From Thinopyrum elongatum (taxonomy: Eukaryota > Streptophyta > Magnoliopsida > Poales > Poaceae), in contig CM022298.1 in NCBI GenBank assembly GCA_011799875.1, positions 724,760,727 to 724,824,726 on the forward strand: DNA of 64,000 bases, read 5' to 3'. How positions within the stretch are numbered: position 1 is the stretch's first letter; each line of letters starts with the position of its first letter. This document shows, piece by piece, positions 22,801 to 32,377 of the stretch. A program made the translations under genes and the position numbers. Under the pieces are notes generated by a model. That model had not been told where the DNA came from. It worked only from the letters and a program-made list of their open reading frames with translations, and ran no database searches.

Positions 22801-23201
22801 TTTTCACTTTCGCACTGTCTCCTTGCATCAACAATGACCCGGTGGAGATCATCATCGGGCACATCGTCTGGTTCCTCTTGATCTTCAGCTTCCCCCGTTG
22901 CAGCATCATCGTATTCAGGGGGCACATAGTTGTCATCGTCCTCTTCTTCTTCGCTGTCTTCCATCATAACCCCTATTTCTCCGTGCCTGGTCCAAACATT
23001 ATAGTGTGGCATGAAACCCTTATAAAGCAGGTGGGTGTGAAGGATTTTCCGGTCAGAGTAAGACTTCGTATTCCCACATATAGGGCATGGACAACACATA
23101 AAACCATTCTGCTTGTTTGCCTCAGCCACTTCGAGAAAATTATGCACGCCCTTAATATACTCGGAGTTGCGTCTGTCACCATACATCCATTGCCGGTTCA
23201 T
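19899..23201 (-). pseudogene. TNP2-type CACTA transposase
   Basis: One continuous 1101-codon frame interrupted only by two TAG codons, at 21990-21992 (codon 404) and 20685-20687 (codon 839). Order: transposase-associated zinc-binding domain (about residues 4-75, CCPCPICGNTKSY), acidic linker (about 85-125), TNP2/Transposase_21 core (about 335-560), DUF4218 (about 620-770), DUF4216 (about 930-1015) and a basic Lys-rich tail. The ATG directly follows a GCAG acceptor, so upstream exons are expected; the promoter at 24206 is likely shared with the small membrane protein gene. It would bind and cut the element's ends in the nucleus. Both stops sit where the family, as I recall it, has Gln. Closed by the 337-bp array at its 3' end. 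Confidence 0.92.
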
Positions 23202-23376
23202 CTGCGTGCATTATATATAATTAAGTGTGTCAAAAACCATTACAAAACATCATGAACAGATAAGTGACCAAATTAATAGAAGTTCATCATCACATTAAAA
23301 CCAAAGTACATACATAGTTCTCATTGAACAACATATAGCTCTTCAGAGCATCTGATTAAACCATACATTATTGAAA

Positions 23377-23823
23377 CTATGTAGAACATTTCAATGCAAC
23401 AACAAATGCGATCATAATCGTAACCAAGGTAACAATTGATCCAACGGCATAATGATACCAAGCCTCGATATGAATGGCATATTTTCTATACTTTCTAATC
23501 TTGAAGCGCATTGCATCCATCTTGATCTTGTGATCATCGACGACATCCGCAACATGCAACTCCAATATCATCATCTCCTCCTCAATTTTTTTCAATTTTT
23601 CCTTCAAGTAATTGTTTTCTTCTTCAACTAAATTTAACCTCTCGACAATAGGGTCGGTTGGAATTTCCGGTTCACATACCTCCTAGATAAAAAAAATCTA
23701 TGTCACGTTGGTCGGCATAATTGTCATAAACAACAAATGAACCAAATAGTTATAAAATATAATATATACCACATCCGAATCATAGACAGGACGAGGGCCG
23801 ACGGGGGCTGATACCAAAACCAT
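23377..23823 (-). CDS. Small coiled-coil protein with C-terminal membrane segment (CACTA-1)
   Basis: Two exons, 23823-23770 (18 codons from an ATG) and 23682-23377, joined in phase 0 at GTG|GTATAT and TTATCTAG|GAG, give 119 residues with no internal stop. Residues about 20-30 are acidic and proline-containing (EVCEPEIPTDPIVERL), residues 35-90 form a charged heptad-like helix (NNYLKEKLKKIEEE), and residues about 97-117 are a hydrophobic segment (VGSIVTLVTIMIAFVVALKC) followed by two residues. This topology is that of a tail-anchored membrane protein. It lies between the element's promoter and TNP2, in the position of an alternatively spliced product. Function unknown. It is the only CACTA-1 gene without a visible lesion. 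An acceptor (TATATAG) precedes the first coding exon at 23828. Confidence 0.7.
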
Positions 23824-23938
23824 CGCACTATATAATAACAAACAATAATAAAAGTAAGAAAATTATACAAGTATCTACGTAAATCATACAAGTAAGAATT
23901 TTTTTCTTTCAGAAAGAAGATAAGAACAAGAGGCTCAC

Positions 23939-24180
23939 CACGGTTATGCCGGCGACGAGATCGGCGCGGGCGATCGACGGCGGTGAAGACGGGGACGGGA
24001 CATGACGGACCGCTAAACCTAGACAAATCTTGAGGAAAATGGAGCTTGAAGGTCGAGTTTGGAGAGGAGAAAGCTTAAGTAGTGTTGCTCGGGCATTTCA
24101 TCGAACACCTCATGTGCATAGGAGGTGAGCTAGAGCACCACAAACACCTCCCCTCGCCGGCCAGAAAAAACAGAGTAGTG
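23939..24180 (-). other. 5' leader exon of CACTA-1 with short upstream ORF
   Basis: Starts about 30 bases downstream of the TATA box and ends at a strong donor (CCGTG|GTGAGC) at 23939. It contains an ATG at about 24003 opening a 19-codon basic frame (MSRPRLHRRRSPAPISSPA) that stops before the donor. Likely a shared first exon for the small membrane protein and TNP2; the short frame could limit translation. Confidence 0.55.
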
Positions 24181-24205
24181 GAGTGCTCTGCTCGCGGGCG
24201 AGGGG

Positions 24206-24213
24206 TATATATA
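24206..24213 (-). promoter_or_regulatory. TATA box of CACTA-1 right-end promoter
   Basis: TATATATA on the minus strand in CCTATATATACCCC, between the subterminal repeats and the leader exon. Position and orientation suit transcription of the small protein and TNP2 genes. Overlap with the GGTCCCGGTT array suggests control by whatever binds those repeats. Confidence 0.7.
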
Positions 24214-24220
24214 GGCACAA

Positions 24221-24480
24221 CATTGGTCCCGGTTCGTGGTTGGAGCCGGGACTAAAGGCCACGAACCGGGACCAATGGATGTGGGCCAGGAGCGAGGCCC
24301 ATTGGTCCCGGTTCGTGTCTGGAACCGGGACCAAAGGGTCCAGACGAACCGGGACCAATGCCCCATGAGCCCCGGCCGGCCCCCTGGGCGCACGAACCGG
24401 GACGTATGCCCCCATGTGTCTCGGTTCCTGACTGAACCGGGACTAATGGGCTGGGCTGGCCTGGACCAAAGCCCTGTTTT
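24221..24480. repeat. CACTA-1 subterminal repeats, right end
   Basis: About nine direct and inverted copies of TTGGTCCCGGTTCGT / ACGAACCGGGACCAA up to the TIR. Same motif as the left end but with a CGT variant. One copy is mutated to ACGTATGC. Confidence 0.9.
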
Positions 24481-24674
24481 CTACTAGTGGACATAGTGCC
24501 GGAACAGGCTTCCAGATTGGATTTTCGCGGAACAATAACTTGCGGCGGTGGAAAAATTCGGGAAAAATTGGCACGGCAGAGAGAAAAGTCCAGAAGAGCT
24601 TTTTCGGACGAAGATCCAAATAAAATCCGAATAAATCCTCAGAAAAGATAAGGGGCAAAAAGCAGGATGTTACA

Positions 24675-25891
24675 CAGAACTTAATAACAAATATTTGGGG
24701 GTTCCAAAATGAAAATTTTGTTTTGAAACTGCGTGGAATTTTATGCATATAGAGGGTTTCTAAACCTTAAGTTGCACACAACTATTTTTTTGTGCAACTT
24801 TGTGCACTTAAAAATCAAATTTTCTCACGTGATCGACCTAAAAATAGAGAATCGCTGAAAGGAAAAGTTAGTTAGGGGTGCATGCTTGACAATCTCGTAC
24901 TGACGACGATATGTAGAACCAGTCACTGAACCTTCCCTTGTCCTGTCATCCTGGGCTGCATGTGGCAGTCTCCCGATCTCTTCACTGTCTGGATCATGCA
25001 TTCTCATCCACACACACACACACGCATGCATGTCTTGTTTATAACCAATCTCAGTTTTTATGAGCGTGCATGGGAGATTGACAAGTTACCTACAATAACC
25101 GTTGATTATTATTTTTCGAAATAACCATTGATTGATTAGACATGCATGCATACCGTCTCACACACACTGCTCACGTGGCTCCTCAATTAGTTGCTATGTT
25201 GATAGTGTTGTAATTCTCCAGAGGATCTAGAAAGGAACTCCTTATACCCATTATTGATTAGAGTGAAAGAAGTGGACCGGTTGGTCCCGTGGTTTTTTTA
25301 CTCCTCATCTTGAGGAAGATTTTCCATGTAAATCACTTGTGTCAATTCTGCATGTTATTGTGTTATTCTGCTGCTTATTTGTGGGTTGAAGCTATCCTTA
25401 ATATCCATCACAAGATGAGGGGTTACTTGGTGCATTGTTACCGGCCCTTTAGTCCCAAAATCTTTGGCATTTGTGTCTTTTATAATATCGTTCGTGACAA
25501 ATTCCAGATAAGTTACAAACCTCGTACTGTTTTTTTTTTTTTTGCAAGAGATACAACATGCAATTGTACAGCCACACATGTACTTAAACACCACAAACAT
25601 CAAATTGATATATAATTTCATGGATTGTTTACAAAGTACACAATAATTGATGATAAGTACACGTATTTTTAGATGATGGTAAATATACACACGTTATAGG
25701 TAATGATAAGTACAAGCATTACATTCATTATAGAATAGATCATCGATCGTTGCTTTATTAGTACAGACATGTAGTGTCTAGTACATTGCCAAGAACCGAA
25801 TGCCGCCCATGACATCTAGCACACATTAGTTCCGGATAAATATTACCTGTATATAATTGGAAAAAACATGTATTAACACTATTTAATTGTG
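24675..25891. other. Non-coding spacer of unit R1
   Basis: AT-rich sequence with a CA run at 25010-25023 and a T11 tract at 25530. No gene is supported. It is nearly identical to R2 33701-34915. Confidence 0.5.
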
Positions 25892-26466
25892 TCATATGTA
25901 GAGATATGCAGCCAGCCGTGGTTCAGCTTGTAAAACAAGGGGTTCATCTACGGAAGGCTGGAATTGCCTTCTTGAAGACTGATATTGTTCACACCCAGGA
26001 GGCTTTGTCCAAGTGAATCCCAGCAACATCCTTGCGAACAACATCACTGTAATAGAGGTACCAAGTGAAATCCCAGTACAACCCCTCCTCCCACAGCAAA
26101 ATGAAATGAAACGTAGGCCTGGCTCAGTGAGAAGTACATTCATGGTGTTCAAATGCCTCTCGGGCCGAAACTCGAGTGGTTCGATTCAGATCTTGGGGTT
26201 CCGGCCAAGCCGCCTTAAAAGGATGTGGCTATTTTTAGGGATGTTGTAGCCGGCGACAGTGGTGTCCACCATGGCGATATGGGTAGGTTAAGAGTGTGGT
26301 ATGGGGGTAAGCAGAAGGCCTCTCGGATGCATGATTTGAGATAGTTTAGCTGAGGAATGTCAGACTCTTGGACAAGTCTATCTTTACCGACAACAGCGTC
26401 TAGTTTATCGGTTGCTTTTTCCATAATCTCCGGCTTGTTCATCATCTCAACGAGCGCCCACTCAAC
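25892..26466 (-). pseudogene. CYP79-like cytochrome P450 C-terminal fragment (R1)
   Basis: About 190 codons of the P450 C-terminal half: NAVEWAL-type I-helix end, K-helix, PERF region and the heme loop FCCGRRGCTG with its Cys, then the C-terminal EPLVLQAEPRLAAYLY. The pattern, especially DxxVEWALVEM and AEPRL, matches the plant CYP79 family (amino-acid N-hydroxylases that start cyanogenic glucoside and aldoxime synthesis). Damage: the first ~330 residues are missing at the TIR element boundary; a 1-base deletion in the LP-HVAMVDT region splits the frame; the invariant ExxR motif reads EAFC, so its Arg is lost. Not functional. Confidence 0.85.
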
Positions 26467-27750
26467 AGCATCTCTAGCAGATCCCTCAAAAGTCATATTT
26501 AGGGGGAAAATTAATTTTGACATATTAAACCCTTTCTAGCAGATCTCCTATACCACATTTCCCTAATTTTTTTTTATTTTTTCTCCCTAAAACACAGCCC
26601 CATTTCCCTATTTTTAGTCCAAAGGAGGCAAGTCTCAATAAAAATGAAGAGACGCTTGGCTCCCGCAGTATTGGCCGAACGGCCGGCGCGCCGCCTGATC
26701 CGACCACACCCGGCTATAAGTAACGGTGTCGCACCCCAAACCCTAGCCCACATCTCCCTAACCCATTTCCACCACTGCTGCCGCCGATTCTGGTGTCCAC
26801 CTTCACCAATTCGTGCCACCAACGCTGCCGCCGTCGAACTGGAATTCGCTGCCACTGTCGCCCCCATGGCGCGAGAGATGATCATCACCCACAAGATATT
26901 AACGCCCGCGCGGCGCGGCACTCGCCGCCGAGGAGCGCGCCTACCACGAGAGGCGCCGAGCATGCTTCGCCGCCGGCGATCCTCGGAGTTCACTGGACAC
27001 GAGATCAGAGGAGGAGGGGGACAAGGAGGAGGCGATAGACCCGGTTGCTGGATTCGCCGCCGCCGGCTTCGAAGTGGTGGACATGGCAGCCGGGGGCGAC
27101 GGCATCTGCCTCCTATCAATGGCCGAGGCGAAGTCACAATATCACCGTGCGATAGCTGAGGAGGCGGAGGAGCTGCGCCGGCGTGCGCAAGCCGAGGCTG
27201 AGGAGCGTCGCTGCCGCGCGCGAGTCTAGGAAGCGGAGGAGCAGCGCCGCCGATGCTATGCCGAGGCGACGGAGGAGCAGTGCCGCCACGCACAAGCTGA
27301 GGCTTAGGAGCAGCGACAGCGCTTCGCCGAGGTGCAGGTGCAGCTCGATGCAGAGCGCATCGATACCTTAACCGTGGATGCGCTCATGAGAATCCGGAGA
27401 ACGTGTCCGAAAACCACGTGATGTTCGCGTCATTGGACGGCGCGCACACGATCGGGAGCGAGCGCATTCGGCCGTCCGCCAACGACAATGAGGAGTAGAA
27501 GTAGAATTTATATATAGATTTTTGATGAATTTAGCTAGTTTAACGATGATGTAGTAGTATGTACTAGTTAAATTATGGAATGAAGTGGTTTAAATATGTG
27601 TTTGAAATAAATTTGTGTTAAAAAATTGTTAGGGACATAATTTATAGGGGATCGGCTATCTGTGGAACAGTGATTTCCCTAAAAAAATTAGGGAAATGAG
27701 ATAGGGAGAAGAATTTCAAGTTTTAGATAGTGGATCTGCTAGAGATGCCC
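26466..27750 (+). mobile_element. GGGCATCTC-TIR DNA transposon (R1)
   Basis: Right end on the reverse strand GGGCATCTCTAGCAGATCC; left end GCATCTCTAGCAGATCC, so TIRs are at least 17 bases, and TAA follows on the right with CAA on the left, a plausible degenerate 3-bp duplication of the PIF/Harbinger kind. A second TIR-like copy at 26533-26560 shows a local duplication at the left. The interior has two oppositely placed A/T-rich subterminal regions and a Glu/Arg-rich pseudogene. It sits exactly at the 5' break of the CYP79-like fragment. Confidence 0.7.
26905..27421 (+). pseudogene. Glu/Arg-rich coiled-coil protein remnant in TIR element (R1)
   Basis: A plus-strand frame runs from about 26905 to a TGA at 27419-27421 with segments ALAAEERAYHERRRACFAAG, an acidic stretch, then repeated AEEAEELRRRAQAEAEE-type heptads, a strong coiled coil. 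Two TAG codons, at 27227-27229 and 27305-27307, interrupt it at places where the repeat would predict Gln (CAG). Both are shared with R2, so they predate the duplication. Function unknown; such proteins are common cargo of grass DNA elements. Confidence 0.5.
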
Positions 27751-27753
27751 TAA

Positions 27754-28230
27754 GTGAATCTTGGCCTCACCGGCCTGTTCTCCTATGCCAAAAATGAGCA
27801 CCTCTCAGTTAAAGATATCCTTCTGTTTGATCATCTTCAGGAGCTCTTCCATTTGCCACTAATTGAGTTAGAGAAGGCCTTTTCTGAGCTAGCTCATACG
27901 GAGTCTTTTCTTCAGACTTCGACCGGCAGGACTCTTGGCAGTTTCACCGAAATTTTCCTCAGTTCAAAGTGCCCCAGGCATATAAACTCCTTATAGGTGA
28001 CAACCCTACAATACAAGCAATCCATTGGGTCTGAAATTCTTGCAGTCAAAAGAAGCATAAAGTTTTTTTCTGGCTTTTACTGAAGAGTTACTTCGGAGAA
28101 AAAATTTATTCGTCCCTAAATTACACTTCTGTCATGTGTGGCCTGCATTCCTTGGAGACCAGAGATCATCTCTTCTTTCAGTGTCAATTTGCCATAGTAA
28201 CAATAGTGCTAGCCATTCTCTTCCACAGAC
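27754..28230 (+). pseudogene. LINE reverse-transcriptase C-terminal fragment with zf-RVT remnant (R2)
   Basis: A degenerate frame includes KHKVFFWLLLKSYF and then CGLHSLETRDHLFFQCQFA at about 28054-28194. This is the zinc-binding tail (zf-RVT) found after reverse transcriptase in plant LINEs: a hydrophobic FFWLLL motif, then Cys...His...Cys. One of the paired Cys residues is missing (VMC for CxxC) and frameshifts separate the upstream part. It is a 5'-truncated, decayed LINE copy. Confidence 0.6.
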
Positions 28231-28272
28231 ATCCCCCCCCCCCCCCCCCCCACCCCACCCCACACACACACG
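28229..28272. repeat. Poly-C and CA low-complexity tract (R2)
   Basis: A run of about 19 C followed by CACCCCACCCCACACACACA. R3 has a shorter version near 37048-37079 and R1 lacks it. Such tracts are prone to slippage and sequencing error. Confidence 0.8.
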
Positions 28273-29143
28273 ATACATGTAGCACATGATATGCATGAGT
28301 GCCTGGTCTGTAGGTAGTCTCAGTACTTCCGTGAGCGTGTGGGAGATGTTGACGAGTTACCAACGCTCAAACAGCGACCGAGCCACATAATCTGACCATT
28401 GATTGATTAATGATTACACCTGCATACTGTTCGCTAATTGACACCCATATCATGTGATGCGTGAGTTAAAAGCAAAGAACCAGAATCCAATTAACCTTTC
28501 CCTCATAATTATAATGGAAGAACATCGTGGATCATTCCGACCAACAACTTCTAGAATGGACACAGCTTAGTTTTTTTTTTCTTTTGAAAAGAAAGATTTT
28601 ATGGCATTTGGTCTCTGCAACCAGTGGGTGCACAAAGTTCACAAATAGCTCATTACTACAGTATTCAAACAAGAAAAGCATATTGGAGTAGTAAGTAAAT
28701 GTGACTCGTCTCCTAGTTGCATCAGCGTACGCCATGAAATGCATCAGATAATCAGAAGCTAAAATTTCCAAAACAATGGCTTCCAAGCTTTTGCACCCGA
28801 GCACCATATTTTGCTCAAACCCCGACTTCTCTAGTGGCGTCCAGGATCGCTGTAAGTTGAAACATGTGAAGATCACCTTCTTATAATGAGGCATAGATTA
28901 ACTTTTCAATCAAAATTACATCATTACAGCATCTCCAAATCGCTCAACAAGTTTTTACAGCTCCAATTCAAATTTGTGAACTTAGCTATAGTTTGTTCAA
29001 ACAAAATAGGGTACAACAGAAAGAAAATATGTAACTTTTTTTTGCGGGTAAATAAAAAAAATTAAAAAAAAACTTGATCAATAATACAAACTAAAATATA
29101 CTTGGCTGGCGATCATGAATGTTGATTCTCTATCATTACACAT

Positions 29144-29340
29144 TAAGGGCCTCTTTGACTCGTAGTATGATTTTTTGGATAATGCTAATCCTTAAGATTT
29201 TTTCTACGTGGGCCATTTGATTCGTAGGATTGTAATCCATAGGAATTTTTCTTTAGAATTCATTTGCACTTGATTTCCTAAAAATATTTTCATCCACTCC
29301 AACCTCTCGGAAAGAATCATTTGTACGTGGGTCAATGGAA
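29144..29340. mobile_element. Possible MITE, GGGCCTCTTTGACTC end (R2)
   Basis: Copy of the element described at 6507, apparently identical over its length. Right boundary not defined. Confidence 0.35.
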
Positions 29341-29755
29341 ATATTTACATACCACGCATGCAACACGGATAGTGCAAATAAGGGCAGCTATTTCCCAGTT
29401 TCCGAGTCGAACACATATCTCTCGTTTTGGGCAGGTTTATATCGTGAGAGCATGTGTGAAGTAATATTGGTGCTAAAGGTGGAGTCGTAGCCTGAAGGAG
29501 ATGGGCTGCATTGAGCTTGGCACGATGCCGCTACGACGGCCACGGGGACGCATGATTAACTTATGCATGTTTGAAAAATTACCAAATCTTCCTTTGCGAG
29601 GTCACTACTGGACAAAAACTCTGCAAAGTAGTCAACAAACAATTCATCACAGGTCATTACGTGTCATTGTTCGCACTATAGCTGATGCTTACCCTTCATT
29701 TTCCACCGTTGAGTCGAATTTTTCTCACTCGCTTGGTACCTTAGTAGCTAGATAA

Positions 29756-30347
29756 CTCCATATCCATCCACGTACGACTCTACGTTGAGCACTTTCCTAA
29801 ACTAATCGACCGGCAAACTTGATCACACATATACTAATTCTAAGCGAACCAACTATTGCATGGAAAGCAAACCGGCCAATGCAGAACTTTTCTATTCTAC
29901 TAGCACACGTACTAGCTAATATTACTTTACACTAATACGTTTAGATTACTCTAACGTTCTCCCCCTAACCGAAATTACTTGTCTCCTGCTTGATTAGTAT
30001 TAGTCGACTCTTCACCTGACGAGACAAGCAGACAACCATGTCATCTTCTCACGTCAGCTGCCACCGGTATCGATCGCAACATACTGGACCACCTTTTTAT
30101 TCTTGCCGACTTGTAGACTTGACTCAGCGTATCAACTGGAACTACCAGGCACGTCCTCACATATGACGTGCTACATGTAGACTAAACACATAGCCTCATG
30201 CAGGAACTCAACTTAACTGGTGCGTGTCCACCATTTGGCAATGAAGTTTCTATTCAAAGTTCATCCTATAATATTATTCGTGCCAACATCAGTCAACTCA
30301 AAACTATAATTTTTCAATTGGCCGATTGATCATGCATTTATTTACTA
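29756..30347. other. Non-coding spacer of unit R2
   Basis: Same sequence as R1 7118-7709, with no difference that I could find by eye. No gene. Confidence 0.5.
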
Positions 30348-30440
30348 CTCCCTCCGTCTCAAAATAAGTGTCTCAACCTTAGTATAACTTTGTACTAGAG
30401 TTAGTACAAAGTTGAGACACTTATTTTGGGACAGAGGGAG
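30348..30440. mobile_element. Stowaway MITE, intact 93-bp copy (R2)
   Basis: Begins CTCCCTCCGTCTC and ends GACAGAGGGAG, with TA on both sides (30346-30347, 30441-30442). The two halves are nearly self-complementary (AAAATAAGTGTCTCAAC with GTTGAGACACTTATTTT), so it forms a hairpin, as Stowaway MITEs do. It is the reference for the rearranged R1 copy. Confidence 0.95.
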
Positions 30441-30442
30441 TA

Positions 30443-30996
30443 CTTCTCAATGTCCTCGAGATATCTCTGGCTACAATACTTAGGTTTGTTTTTTAGGGAG
30501 AGAGTAGCCGGTGGAAATACTTGTCGAATAATATGATAGAGCATTTTTTGTTCACTTGAGTTACTATGAGTTGGGCCCATCCAATGGACACATTGAGGAT
30601 TAATAAAAATGTATCTAGTATTAGCAAATTTTGTATTGAACTAACATTTTATATAATTCTTATTTTGAAATATGCTTAACATGTAACCAGTCAATCGAAA
30701 CTTTGGACGATCCAAATCTTAGTAATTACTCTTGAGCCTATGTACCTTTTTTGTATAAATTAAACTTTGGCATACACTGAGATAGACAGATTCGGAAAAA
30801 CTTATCAACGATCTTTACTTCTAAAATATACTTATTGATTTTGATTGATTTGGCAAGAAAGAATTCTATCTCTGTAGCTGCAATTTTCAATCCATAATAT
30901 GATTACTGCCACCATATTTCACACACCAAAAAGCTCATCCTCTCACATGAAGTGAACTGTAAACGAATTCATCTCAAAATCCTACAGTATTAAAAG
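30443..30996. other. Non-coding spacer of unit R2
   Basis: AT-rich spacer corresponding to R1 7894-8453; nothing identified. Confidence 0.5.
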
Positions 30997-32377
30997 TGTC
31001 TGCTCTGTGGCGAGATCGGGCACAAGGCCCGCAGTTGCTCCAAGCCTCCACCTCCACCCTCCCTTGGTGCCCCTCCACCCCCATCGTCGTCGTCGTTCCC
31101 CCTGCTCCCACCCGCCCTCTGCCCAGCTACTGCTGCCAAGCCCCGCCAGGACGTCGCATTCTTCTTGCCCAAGTTCACCGTCATTTAGGCGCCGGGGGGA
31201 GATCGTTGGGGCCAGGTTTCGGCCATCGCTCCCCGCTCCTTGCCAGTGGCCGAGGCCGAGCGTGCCCTACTCCGACAAGCGGTTGTCGCGGTGGTGGTCG
31301 GCAACTGCCTGCATCTGATGCTGGTTGATGTCAAGCGTGCTCTGGCGATCCAGTTCCAGGCCTCAGAGGACGGCATAGACGTAGCCTGGAAGGGAAGCGG
31401 GACGATGATCTTCAGGTTCGCAGATCTCTACGTGTGCACTCAGGTCTTCGCGGTGCAGGGGCCGCTCGTGCTTGGGCCTGTCGCCTTCGGCGTCCTTCCT
31501 TGGACCAGGTTCCGCTCGGCAACGGCGGCGCAGCTGCGCTACAGAGTCTGTGTCTTCTTGGAGGGGGTGCCGGAGAGCGATTGGGAGTGGGCCTCTATCT
31601 CCTCCCTCTTCGTCGGCAAGGTCCTGTTCGACGAAGTCGACCATGCCTGCCAGCGCGAAGAAGAATCCGCCTGCTTCAAGTTGTGGGTCTGGATGTGCGA
31701 CGTCAACAGCCTCGCCACCAGGGGAACCCTGTACCTGGAGGAGCCAGCGGAGGTGCCCTCCCCGGAGCCGCACTTCCCGGAGATGGGCATCTTCGCTGAC
31801 GCGCCGTTTTGTTCTGGGCCGGTGAAGTTGCTAGCTCACCCCGACGTCATCCACCTGGACTGGGTTCACGACTACCACTCCATGCCGGCAAGCAGCCCCG
31901 ACAGTTTCGCCAGCTCTCACAGTGGCGTCAGCGGGATCATGTCCGACAGCTCGCACCTCGGTTCCGAGGTCACTAAATGGCGCTACAACTGGAACTTGGA
32001 CTTTGAAGATGGCCACTTCCCTCCAGCGCAGCATCGAGGCCCCGTGCGCTCCCGGCTGCATTTCCCGGGCGGCGGCGGAAACCGAGGCGGCAATGGCAGG
32101 AGCAGTCAGTTCGGTGGGAGCTTTGGAGGAAATGTGTGGCGTTCAAGATGGGACGCTAGGCCGGCGGCCACTGGCGGGGATGGGGGTCCCTCACCGGCAG
32201 ACAACTATGTTCCTGGTAGGCGTGGCCGCGAGGGAGGCCCCACTGACGACACGCAAGAGGACCACACGGCTCAGGCTGCCAGGCTACCCGCCTCAGTGAG
32301 CAAGATGAGCACATCTCCGTGGCACCCTGATAGAGGGCCGACGTACGCCAGTCCCAGAATAAGAACTGGCGCACGTC
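30997..32377 (+). pseudogene. Zinc-knuckle/DUF4283-type pseudogene (R2)
   Basis: Same frame from the CCHC knuckle CLLCGEIGHKARC (30997) to the LTR boundary, interrupted only by TAG at 31186-31188. After it come FGVLPWTRFRSATAAQLRYR, VFLEGVPESDWEWASI, LWVWMCDV, and a Gly-rich basic region (FPGGGGNRGGNGRSS). This is the layout of the grass CCHC/DUF4283 proteins associated with retroelements, although their usual order of domains is not certain here. The 5' end is missing (in-frame TAA at about 30991) and the last codons run into LTR sequence. Less damaged than R1, which has an added frameshift and stop. Confidence 0.78.

Larger units (their letters stand above)
10972..24489 (-). mobile_element. 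CACTA-1, complete 13.5-kb CACTA (En/Spm-type) element
   Basis: Perfectly inverted ends CACTAGTAGAAAA...TTTTCTACTAGTG, arrays of GGTCCCGGTT subterminal repeats at both ends, and a GAC duplication define the element. In minus-strand order it contains a TATA promoter, a small coiled-coil/membrane protein gene, a TNP2 transposase, a 337-bp tandem array, an internal promoter-like block, a foldback and a Ulp1-like protein gene. This is the full gene complement of a once autonomous element, now inactivated by stop codons. CACTA elements move by cut-and-paste with a DDE/D transposase. Confidence 0.97.
9833..24674 (-). mobile_element. Solo LTR (R1), interrupted by CACTA-1
   Basis: The interval 9833-10971 plus 24490-24674 corresponds to the uninterrupted 1.3-kb segment 32378-33700 in R2. 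It begins TGAGACATG and ends GGATGTTACA, the same terminal motif as the certain LTR at 241-4380, so on the minus strand it has TG...CA ends. No internal retrotransposon sequence accompanies it, hence solo LTR. The flanks (ACGTC and CAGAA) do not match, so the target duplication is not recoverable and the exact ends are tentative. Confidence 0.5.
5259..27753 (+). repeat. Segmental unit R1 (first of three tandem copies)
   Basis: R1 starts with the same sequence as R2 near 27840 and follows the same order: LINE RT tail, P450-independent spacer, MITE-like segments, Stowaway MITE, zinc-knuckle/DUF4283 pseudogene, solo LTR, CYP79-like fragment, GGGCATCTC-TIR element. Without the nested CACTA at 10972-24489 it is about 9.0 kb, matching R2. 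R1 differs from R2 by replacement of 5446-5641 with unrelated sequence and by filler in its Stowaway MITE. Confidence 0.9.
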
